From NCBI GenBank assembly GCA_021731425.1, contig JAKFXJ010000116.1, forward strand, positions 1 through 8,158: a stretch of 8,158 nt of DNA, written 5' to 3'. Positions within the stretch are counted from its first letter, which is position 1, and each line of letters opens with the position of its first letter. Position numbers and translations under genes: made by a program. Source of the DNA: Limnohabitans sp. GTDB taxonomy: Bacteria > Pseudomonadota > Gammaproteobacteria > Burkholderiales > Burkholderiaceae_C. Below the pieces are notes generated by a model that was not told the origin of the DNA, ran no database searches, and was given only the letters and a program-made list of their open reading frames with translations. Positions 1-5,392 of the stretch are shown here, piece after piece.

Positions 1-2
1 AT

Positions 3-1070
3 TTCGATGAAGCGCTGTTTCAGCGCGAATTGAACACCCTCTTTAGCCAGGGCCCGCGTTATGTGGGCCACCAGCTGGCCGTGCCCCACCCGGGCGACTA
101 TTACGCCCTGCCCCACGAGGCCGAAGGCCGCGCCTTGGTGCGCAACGCCCAAGGCGGTGTCGAGCTGGTCTCGAACGTCTGCCGCCACCGCCAGGCCGTG
201 ATGCTGAACGGCCGAGGCAACTTGCAAACCCAGCAAAAGGGCAGCGCAGGCGGCAACATCGTCTGCCCGCTGCACCGCTGGACCTATTCACCCAGCGGCC
301 AGTTGCTGGGCGCACCCCACTTTGCGCACGACCCGTGCCTGAACCTGAACAACTACAAGTTGCAGGAATGGAATGGCCTACTCTTTGAAGACAACGGCCG
401 CGACATCGCCGCCGATCTGGCGGGCATGGGACCGAGGGCGCAACTCAATTTCGACGGCTACGCGCTCGACCGCGTGGAGCTGCACGAGTGCAACTACAAC
501 TGGAAAACCTTCATTGAGGTCTATCTGGAGGATTACCACGTCGGCCCTTTCCACCCGGGGCTGGGCCAGTTCGTGACCTGCGACGACCTGAGCTGGGAGT
601 TCAAGGAACACTATTCGGTGCAGACCGTGGGTGTGTCGGGCGGCTTTGGCAAGCCCGGCTCGGACACCTACAAAAAGTGGCACGAGGTGCTGCTCAAGTA
701 CCGCAATGGCCAATTGCCCGAACGCGGCGCCATCTGGCTGACGTACTACCCGCACATCATGGTCGAGTGGTACCCGCATGTGCTCACGGTGTCCACCCTG
801 CACCCCATCAGCCCCAGCAAAACGCTGAACATGGTGGAGTTTTATTACCCCGAAGAGATCGTCGCCTTTGAGCGCGAGTTCGTCGAAGCCCAGCAAGCGG
901 CTTACATGGAAACCTGCATCGAAGACGACGAAATTGCCGAGCGCATGGACGCAGGCCGCAAGGCCCTGCTCGCTCGTGGTGACAACGAGGTTGGCCCTTA
1001 CCAAAGCCCCATGGAAGACGGCATGCAGCACTTCCACGAGTGGTACCGTCGCCAGATGAGCACCCTCTGA
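3..1070 (+). CDS. Rieske [2Fe-2S] ring-hydroxylating oxygenase, alpha (catalytic) subunit, 5' partial
   Basis: This is the terminal oxygenase subunit of a Rieske non-heme iron system, which uses electrons from a reductase or ferredoxin to hydroxylate an organic substrate in the cytoplasm. Residue numbers count from the TTG at 30. The Rieske cluster ligands are C51/H53 (CRH) and C79/H82 (CPLH). The catalytic domain carries the mononuclear iron motif D168-x2-H170-x4-H175 (EDYHVGPFH), with D299 or D300 as the likely third ligand about 125 residues later. The frame is open without a stop to the left edge (F-D-E-A-L-F-Q-R-E before the TTG), so the TTG is probably internal and the true start lies outside the window. 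The spacer between the two cluster half-motifs is 25 residues, longer than the usual 15-17. The permease gene starts 13 bases after the stop, so the two are probably co-transcribed. No reductase or ferredoxin gene is visible. The family is certain; the substrate is unknown. Confidence 0.93.
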   Translation, partial: FDEALFQRELNTLFSQGPRYVGHQLAVPHPGDYYALPHEAEGRALVRNAQGGVELVSNVCRHRQAVMLNGRGNLQTQQKGSAGGNIVCPLHRWTYSPSGQLLGAPHFAHDPCLNLNNYKLQEWNGLLFEDNGRDIAADLAGMGPRAQLNFDGYALDRVELHECNYNWKTFIEVYLEDYHVGPFHPGLGQFVTCDDLSWEFKEHYSVQTVGVSGGFGKPGSDTYKKWHEVLLKYRNGQLPERGAIWLTYYPHIMVEWYPHVLTVSTLHPISPSKTLNMVEFYYPEEIVAFEREFVEAQQAAYMETCIEDDEIAERMDAGRKALLARGDNEVGPYQSPMEDGMQHFHEWYRRQMSTL

Positions 1071-1083
1071 AGCGAAGACCCCG

Positions 1084-1971
1084 ATGCAAGCCTCTTGGAT
1101 GATCTTGGCATCCTTGTTCTTCTCGATGATGGGGGTTTGCATCAAATACGCATCGGCCCACTTCCACACCTTTGAACTGGTTTTTTTCCGGGGCCTGATC
1201 GGCGTGGTGTTCATGGCCACCCTGTGCCGGATGCAAGGTGTGCCTTTGCGCACGCCCATTCCCATGATGCATGTCTGGCGCTCGGTGGTGGGCGTGACTT
1301 CTCTGGCCGCCTGGTTTTACGCCATTGGCCATTTGCCCCTGGCCACGGCCATGACCCTCAACTACATGAGCGGCGTGTGGGTGGCGGTGTTTCTGGTCGG
1401 CGGCACGCTGGTCATGGGCAAGCTGCAAGACGCGACCCGTCAAGGCCCCATTGTGATGACGGTGATCGCGGGTTTTGGCGGGGTCATCTTGCTGCTGCGC
1501 CCCACCATCGAACAGGACCAGTTGTTTGCCGGCATCGTCGGACTGCTCTCGGGCCTGATCGCTGCATTGGCCTACATGCAGGTGGCGGCGCTGGGGCGCT
1601 TGAACGAACCCGAAGCCCGCACCGTGTTTTATTTTTCGGTGGGCACCACCGTGGTCGGGGCCGTGTTGATGTTGGTCACTGGCATGAGCCCATGGCTTTG
1701 GCCCAGCGTGTTGTGGTTGCTGCCCATTGGCGTGCTGGCCGCACTGGGGCAGTTATGCATGACCAACGCCTACAGCCGCGGCTCGACCTTGGTGGTGGCC
1801 AACCTGCAGTATTCGGGTATTGTGTTTGGTGCCTTGTTTGGCCTGTTCTTGTTTGGCGACCAGATCCCGCTCATGGGCTGGCTGGGCATGGCCCTGATCA
1901 TGGCCAGCGGCATCGCCTCCACCATCTTGCGCAACCGAGCCCTGCCCCGCGCCCCCGCCGAAGACCATTGA
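1084..1971 (+). CDS. DMT-superfamily (EamA) inner-membrane permease
   Basis: This 295-residue protein is a drug/metabolite-superfamily transporter with two EamA repeats, roughly residues 5-140 and 147-285. About ten hydrophobic helices can be traced: 5-22, 32-48, 65-82, 85-108, 121-139, 147-168, 180-199, 206-226, 236-257 and 263-283. Family-like signatures include FFRG at 34-37 near helix 2 and the second-repeat stretch around 222-260 (QLCMTNAYSRG, then LFGLFLFGDQ, with Asp259 where many members have Glu). Length is typical for the family. The ATG at 1084 is the natural start; a weak purine-rich GAAG lies 6 bases upstream. It sits 13 bases after the oxygenase stop and 15 bases before the sulfurtransferase start, so it is probably the middle gene of an operon and may move a substrate or product of the neighbouring enzymes. 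Direction and cargo cannot be read from the sequence, because EamA proteins include amino-acid, nucleotide and metabolite carriers. Confidence 0.9.
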   Translation: MQASWMILASLFFSMMGVCIKYASAHFHTFELVFFRGLIGVVFMATLCRMQGVPLRTPIPMMHVWRSVVGVTSLAAWFYAIGHLPLATAMTLNYMSGVWVAVFLVGGTLVMGKLQDATRQGPIVMTVIAGFGGVILLLRPTIEQDQLFAGIVGLLSGLIAALAYMQVAALGRLNEPEARTVFYFSVGTTVVGAVLMLVTGMSPWLWPSVLWLLPIGVLAALGQLCMTNAYSRGSTLVVANLQYSGIVFGALFGLFLFGDQIPLMGWLGMALIMASGIASTILRNRALPRAPAEDH

Positions 1972-1973
1972 AC

Positions 1974-1977
1974 GGAG
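1974..1977 (+). promoter_or_regulatory. Shine-Dalgarno of the sulfurtransferase gene
   Basis: GGAG inside ACGGAGACC lies 9 bases before the ATG at 1987, just after the permease stop (1969-1971). It is the clearest ribosome-binding site on the + strand and supports both the chosen start and translation from a shared mRNA. The same ACGGAGACC string precedes the hydrolase TTG start on the other strand. Confidence 0.75.
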
Positions 1978-1986
1978 ACCTTTGCC

Positions 1987-2844
1987 ATGTACCCCTTGCT
2001 GATCACCGCCACCCAATTGCAAGCATTACAGACCCAGGGCACGCCCTGCGCCGTGCTGGACTGCAGCTTTGACCTGATGAAACCCGAGCTGGCCGATGGC
2101 TTTTTTGCCAGCGAACGCATCTCAGGCGCCTTGCCCGCCCACCTCGACAAAGACCTGAGCACACACCAGCCGGGCCAGGGTGTCAACGGTGGACGCCACC
2201 CCTTGCCGCAGCGCGAGCACGTGGCGCAGTGGCTGGGCAGTCTGGGCATTCACAACGACATGCAGATCGTGGTGTACGACCGCAACAAGGGCCACTACTG
2301 CGGCCGTTTGTGGTGGATGCTCAAGTGGCTGGGGCACGAGGCCGTGGCCGTGCTCGACGGTGGTTTGCAGGCTTGGAAAGACGCAGGCGGCGGCTTGGAC
2401 GCGGGGCCTGTTGCGCCAACCGCACCCGCCCGTTTCGAGCTGAAAACGCCACTGCGCCAACTGGTGCTGACCGATGCGGTTTCGGCCGCCTTGGGCCAAC
2501 CCGCTCAAACCGTGGTCGATGCCCGTGCCGGAGCCCGTTACCGGGGTGAGGTGGAGCCCCTTGACCCTGTAGCGGGTCACATTCCGGGCGCGTTGAACCG
2601 CCCTTTCACCGAGAACTTCACCGAAGACGGCCGATTCAAAACCCCCGAGCAGCTCAAGGCGGAATGGACCCAGGTGCTGGCCGGCCGGCCGGCCAGCAGC
2701 GTGGTGCACCACTGCGGCAGCGGCGTGACCGCTGTGCCCAATGTGATTGCAATGGAATTGGCCGGTTTCGGCCCGACCGCGCTTTATGCGGGCAGCTGGA
2801 GCGAGTGGTGCCGCACGCCCGGGCTGCCCTGCGCCAAAGGCTGA
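1987..2844 (+). CDS. Two-domain rhodanese, 3-mercaptopyruvate/thiosulfate sulfurtransferase type
   Basis: This 285-residue cytoplasmic enzyme transfers sulfane sulfur through a cysteine persulfide. It has the tandem rhodanese architecture: an inactive N-terminal domain (about 5-135, with the conserved YDRNKGHYCGRLWW and DGGLQAW stretches) and a catalytic C-terminal domain (about 157-280). The active-site loop is C243-G-S-G-V-T. CGSGVT is the pattern associated with 3-mercaptopyruvate sulfurtransferases (SseA-like), whereas classical thiosulfate enzymes tend to have CRKGVT. Other family marks are DAR at 178-180, GHIPGALNRPF at 198-208 and the terminal GSWSEW at 269-274. Length and domain order are normal. 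A good Shine-Dalgarno precedes the ATG. It is the last gene of the probable oxygenase-permease-sulfurtransferase operon and ends 11 bases from the end of the converging ZIP gene. The substrate assignment rests on the active-site loop alone. The gene contains a perfect 24-bp GGCC-rich palindrome. Confidence 0.92.
   Translation: MYPLLITATQLQALQTQGTPCAVLDCSFDLMKPELADGFFASERISGALPAHLDKDLSTHQPGQGVNGGRHPLPQREHVAQWLGSLGIHNDMQIVVYDRNKGHYCGRLWWMLKWLGHEAVAVLDGGLQAWKDAGGGLDAGPVAPTAPARFELKTPLRQLVLTDAVSAALGQPAQTVVDARAGARYRGEVEPLDPVAGHIPGALNRPFTENFTEDGRFKTPEQLKAEWTQVLAGRPASSVVHHCGSGVTAVPNVIAMELAGFGPTALYAGSWSEWCRTPGLPCAKG
2675..2698. repeat. Perfect 24-bp palindrome with tandem GGCC units, inside the sulfurtransferase gene
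   Basis: Positions 2675-2698 read identically on both strands: TGCTGG, then GGCC/CCGG alternation, then CCAGCA. The pairing breaks at 2674/2699. It encodes L-A-G-R-P-A-S-S between the second-domain helix and the active-site strand. It is probably a by-product of GC-rich codon choice or slippage of a 4-bp unit; no regulatory role is shown. Confidence 0.8.
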
Positions 2845-2855
2845 GCGCCTTCAAG

Positions 2856-3695
2856 TCAGTGCTGGTGCCCCCCCAGGGCACTCACCAACAAGACCATGCC
2901 GATGCCCAAGCCCAGCCACAAAATCTGGGCTGCGGTTTCTCGGGCTGACAGACGCTTTTGCAATTGGGGGATCAGGTCGGCCAAGGCCACATACACAAAG
3001 CTGCTGCTGGCCACGACCAGGAAATACGGCAGCCATTGGTGCAGGGCGTCGACCAGCACATAACCCACCGCGCCACCCAAAGCGGTGATGGCCCCGGCCA
3101 TGGACACCTTGAGGATGGCCGCTTGGCGGCTGCTGCTGCCCCGGCGCAACACCGCCAGATCGCCCATGTGGTGGGGAATTTCGTGGGCCAGCACGGCCAG
3201 CGCGGCAATCACGCCCAAGCGCATGTCGGCGATGAAGGCCGATGCGATCAGGATGCCGTCGCCAAAACAATGCACGCTGTCGCCCGCCAACACGGCCCAC
3301 TGACCGCGGGGTGACTCCTCGGCGGCATGGGCACTGTGCACATGTTCAGCGTGGTGCGCACCATGACCGTGCTCGTGCGGATGGTCATGCCCGTGGTCGT
3401 GCCCATGTCCGTGTCCGTGTTCATGTCCGTGGTGCCAAAGCTCGGCCTTGTCGAGCAAAAAGAAAAACAACAAACCCACGAGCAAAGTCATGAACAACTC
3501 GTGCGCCCCGGCCTCGCTCTCGAAGGCTTCGGGCAAGAGGTGCAAGAACGACGTTGCCATCAAGGCCCCGGCTGCCAGGCTGAGCATGTGCTGGGTATAG
3601 CGGCTCAAGATGCCAAAACTCAACCAAGCCGCCACCCAGACGCTGCCAATGCCCGCCACCAAAGTGCCCACCAAAATCGCCAATAAAGTCATCAT
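2856..3695 (-). CDS. ZIP-family divalent metal transporter with His-rich loop
   Basis: This is an inner-membrane ZIP permease, probably importing Zn2+ or a related divalent metal. Numbering below counts from an upstream GTG at 3716; the protein from the preferred ATG at 3695 (residue 8) has 279 residues. About eight hydrophobic segments can be traced, including 10-32, 43-60, 74-89, 141-162, 168-190, 200-222, 229-250 and 263-281. The metal-path motifs are H149-C-F-G-D153-G in TM4 and H178-E-I-P-H-H-M-G-D186 in TM5. The usual forms are HNxxDG and HEIPHE, so Asn is replaced by Cys and the final Glu by His. The loop between TM3 and TM4 (95-130) has 18 His in 36 residues. An ATG pair at 3695 and 3692 follows GGGAAA, while the GTG at 3716 has no Shine-Dalgarno and lies 7 bases from a terminator, so the ATG pair is preferred. 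It converges on the sulfurtransferase gene. The metal is not determined by sequence. Confidence 0.9.
   Translation of the reverse strand: MMTLLAILVGTLVAGIGSVWVAAWLSFGILSRYTQHMLSLAAGALMATSFLHLLPEAFESEAGAHELFMTLLVGLLFFFLLDKAELWHHGHEHGHGHGHDHGHDHPHEHGHGAHHAEHVHSAHAAEESPRGQWAVLAGDSVHCFGDGILIASAFIADMRLGVIAALAVLAHEIPHHMGDLAVLRRGSSSRQAAILKVSMAGAITALGGAVGYVLVDALHQWLPYFLVVASSSFVYVALADLIPQLQKRLSARETAAQILWLGLGIGMVLLVSALGGHQH
3327..3434 (-). repeat. Low-complexity His-rich coding repeat (HG/HD/HE dipeptides) in the ZIP gene
   Basis: Seen from the + strand this is a degenerate array of 6-base units such as GTCCGT, GTGCCC and GTTCAT. On the coding strand it specifies alternating His with Gly, Asp or Glu (18 His of 36 residues). 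It forms the cytoplasmic or periplasmic loop of the transporter and is the type of loop thought to bind or sense metal in ZIP proteins. Such arrays are prone to length variation between strains. Confidence 0.8.
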
Positions 3696-3722
3696 GTTTC
3701 CCGGAGTGCTTGGCACCCCATC

Positions 3723-3746
3723 AAAAACCGCCCCGAAGGGCGGTTT
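3723..3746 (-). terminator. Intrinsic terminator with UUCG tetraloop after the hydrolase gene
   Basis: On the - strand a 9-bp perfect stem, AAACCGCCC paired with GGGCGGTTT, closes a TTCG loop in C(UUCG)G context, an exceptionally stable tetraloop. The stem begins 14 bases after the hydrolase stop codon. The stem's last three U residues continue into two more U, giving five U in all, then GA. The U-tract is short, so some read-through into the ZIP gene is plausible. On the + strand no T-run follows, so it acts in one direction only. Confidence 0.82.
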
Positions 3747-3760
3747 CTGCGTTCAAAAAA

Positions 3761-4657
3761 TCAGGCCACGCCGTTGCGTTTGAGCCAGGCCAGCAAACGC
3801 TGCCAGCCGTCTTCAGCGGGTCCCTTGCGGTAACTGCTGCGGTAATCGGCATGGAAAGCATGCGGAGCATCAGGATAAACCACAAACTCGCTGGCTTTGG
3901 CCGCAGCAGGCCCTTGGGCCAGTTCAGCTTTCATCTTATCAACCGTGTCAAGGGGGATGCCCGTATCGGCCGCGCCATACAAACCGAGCACCGGCGCCTT
4001 GAGTTGGCCTGCCAAAGCCAAGGGGTGCGCGGGCGTTTGCGCCGTGGTGTTGCCCACCAGACGGCCATACCAAGCCACACCCGCCTTGAGTTTGGGCTGG
4101 TGCGCCGCGTACAACCAAGTGATGCGCCCACCCCAGCAAAAACCGGTGATGGCCAACTTATCGGTGTTGCCACCGTTGGCCGCTGCCCAGGCCACACAGG
4201 CGTCCAGGTCACCCATGACCTGCGCGTCGGGCACTTTGGCGATGATCTCGGATTGCAGCTTGGCGAGTTCGCCGTACTCGTTGGGGTCACCCTGGCGCAC
4301 AAACAATTCGGGGGCGATGGCCATGTAACCGGCCTGGGCCAATCGGCGAGCCACGTCGGCAATGTACTCGTGCACCCCAAAAATCTCGGAAATCACCAGC
4401 ACCACCGGCAAACCGGTCTTGCCGGCTGGAGCGCAGCGGTAAGCGGGCATCTTGAACCCGTTCACATCGATGGTCACCTCGCCCGACACCAGACCCGTGG
4501 AAGGGGTTTTGATGGCCGTTTGCGCCATGATCGGCGCAGCAGCGGCGGCATAGCCCACGCCCAAAGCTGCTTGCAGGGCCAGGCGGCGGGTGGTCCCCGA
4601 GGATTCCACACAGCCACCCAAAAGGGCTTGGGCATCGTTGATCAGGTCGTTGTTCAA
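3761..4657 (-). CDS. Dienelactone hydrolase family protein with predicted Tat signal
   Basis: This 298-residue alpha/beta-hydrolase belongs to the dienelactone hydrolase (carboxymethylenebutenolidase) family, which hydrolyses lactone or ester bonds with a Cys-His-Asp triad. Visible residues are the nucleophile C174 in GFCWGG, D231 in GAADTGIPLD, H266 in PHAFH, and E91 in SEIFG, which matches the glutamate contacting the active site in characterised members. Residues 1-46 form an export signal of the Tat type: TTRRLAL at 22-28, then a hydrophobic Ala/Gly-rich stretch to about 45 ending near MAQ. The mature enzyme (about 250 residues) has normal family length. The start is TTG, chosen because GGAG lies 7 bases upstream and because it places the twin arginines (24, 25) within a proper N-terminus. 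The gene has its own terminator and is divergent from the GST gene. Periplasmic location is inferred; classical members are cytoplasmic, and many family proteins have unknown substrates. Confidence 0.9.
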   Translation of the reverse strand: MNNDLINDAQALLGGCVESSGTTRRLALQAALGVGYAAAAAPIMAQTAIKTPSTGLVSGEVTIDVNGFKMPAYRCAPAGKTGLPVVLVISEIFGVHEYIADVARRLAQAGYMAIAPELFVRQGDPNEYGELAKLQSEIIAKVPDAQVMGDLDACVAWAAANGGNTDKLAITGFCWGGRITWLYAAHQPKLKAGVAWYGRLVGNTTAQTPAHPLALAGQLKAPVLGLYGAADTGIPLDTVDKMKAELAQGPAAAKASEFVVYPDAPHAFHADYRSSYRKGPAEDGWQRLLAWLKRNGVA

Positions 4658-4747
4658 GGCAGGTCTCCGTCTGTGAAAAATAAGAGGGTGCTGATCTTGG
4701 CACAGTCACCGCAGGCTTGCACAAAGGCGGCGATTTAAACTGCCGCC
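4658..4747. promoter_or_regulatory. Divergent intergenic region expected to hold the hydrolase and GST promoters
   Basis: This 90-base gap between two divergent genes is more AT-rich than its surroundings. On the - strand TTATTTTTC (about 4677-4685) could contribute a -10 for the hydrolase gene. On the + strand TTTAAA (4734-4739) is a 4-of-6 match to a -10 for GST but has no convincing -35. No operator palindrome stands out. The presence of promoters is inferred from gene orientation; the individual boxes are weak. Confidence 0.4.
4665..4668 (-). promoter_or_regulatory. Shine-Dalgarno supporting the TTG start of the hydrolase gene
   Basis: The - strand reads ACGGAGACCTGCC then TTG, so GGAG is 7 bases from the start codon. 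This is good spacing for an otherwise weak initiation codon and is the main support for the TTG at 4655-4657. Confidence 0.75.
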
Positions 4748-5389
4748 ATGACCGAAATCGCCCTGCCTGTCCTGTATTCATTTCGCCGTTGCCCCTATGC
4801 CATGCGGGCCCGGTTGGCACTGCATGTGAGCGGCTTGGCTTTCGAGCACCGCGAAGTGGTTTTAAAAAACAAACCGGCCCACATGCTGTCCCTCTCGCCC
4901 AAAGGCACGGTGCCGGTTTTGTGGCTGCGCAGCGCGGCAGGCGATCAGGTGCTGGAGCAAAGTGTGGACATCATGCTGTGGGCGCTGCGGCAAAACGATC
5001 CGCTGGACTGGCTGCCCAGCACAGAGGCTGCCACGTCCGATGCCATGGCCCTGATCGCGCACAACGATGGCCCCTTCAAACGGCAACTGGACCGCTACAA
5101 ATACCCCAACCGATCGGGCTTGGCCAGCGGCACGGCAGACCGCGACGAGGCAGCGCTTTGGCTGCACACACTGGATGCGCGGCTTCGCGCACAACCATTT
5201 TTGGCAGGCGTGCAGTTCGGTCTGGCCGATGCCGCACTGGCTCCCTTTGTGCGCCAATACGCCCACACCGATCCGGCTTGGTTTGCGGCGCAGCCTTGGG
5301 GCCCCTTGGCCGCATGGCTGGCCGCGTTTGAGGGCTCTGCACTGTTTGAGGCCATCATGCAAAAGCATGTTCCTTGGAAGCCCGCTTGA
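4748..5389 (+). CDS. Glutathione S-transferase family protein (Cys-type, CPYA active site)
   Basis: This 213-residue cytoplasmic protein has the GST fold. The N-terminal thioredoxin-like domain (about 5-82) has C15-P-Y-A where glutathione would be held, the cis-proline loop GTVPVL (P56), and an EQSVDI stretch at 70-75 that matches the glutathione-gamma-glutamyl ES/QS motif. The helical C-terminal domain (about 95-205) includes FLAGVQFGLADAALAPFVRQ with D161, the conserved folding cap. A catalytic cysteine rather than Ser or Tyr suggests omega- or glutaredoxin-like thiol-transfer or reductase activity over classical conjugation, but this is inference. The start is fixed: an in-frame TAA lies at 4736-4738 and the next ATG falls after the catalytic Cys. 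No Shine-Dalgarno precedes the ATG. The gene ends 3 bases from the converging polA stop. The substrate is unknown. Confidence 0.88.
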   Translation: MTEIALPVLYSFRRCPYAMRARLALHVSGLAFEHREVVLKNKPAHMLSLSPKGTVPVLWLRSAAGDQVLEQSVDIMLWALRQNDPLDWLPSTEAATSDAMALIAHNDGPFKRQLDRYKYPNRSGLASGTADRDEAALWLHTLDARLRAQPFLAGVQFGLADAALAPFVRQYAHTDPAWFAAQPWGPLAAWLAAFEGSALFEAIMQKHVPWKPA

Positions 5390-5392
5390 CGC

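Noticed and set aside
12..26. Small hairpin GCGCTG-TTT-CAGCGC at the left edge
   Set aside because: It is a 6-bp stem inside coding sequence with no T-run after it; such stems are common in GC-rich genes.
30..32. TTG as start codon of the oxygenase
   Set aside because: The same frame stays open to the window edge with plausible protein sequence (FDEALFQRE) before the TTG, and no Shine-Dalgarno precedes it, so the gene is better read as truncated by the edge.
378..1265. Long - strand open frame (295 codons) across the oxygenase and permease genes
   Set aside because: It overlaps two well-supported genes and their junction; the product shows no motifs and no ribosome-binding site stands out.
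2864..2882. Possible terminator hairpin (GGTGCCC / GGGCACT) just after the sulfurtransferase gene
   Set aside because: The stem is short, lies inside the ZIP coding sequence and is not followed by a T-run on either strand.
3714..3716. GTG as start codon of the ZIP gene
   Set aside because: It sits 7 bases from the terminator U-tract with no ribosome-binding site; the ATG pair at 3695/3692 follows a GGGAAA stretch and starts right at the first membrane helix.
4607..4612. Cys16 of the hydrolase as a lipoprotein cysteine
   Set aside because: It comes before the hydrophobic segment and there is no lipobox; the twin-arginine signal explains the N-terminus better.
3710..4738. Long + strand open frame (342 codons) opposite the hydrolase gene
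   Set aside because: It lies over a gene with a full catalytic triad and its own ribosome-binding site and terminator; the translation has no recognisable fold and is composition-driven.
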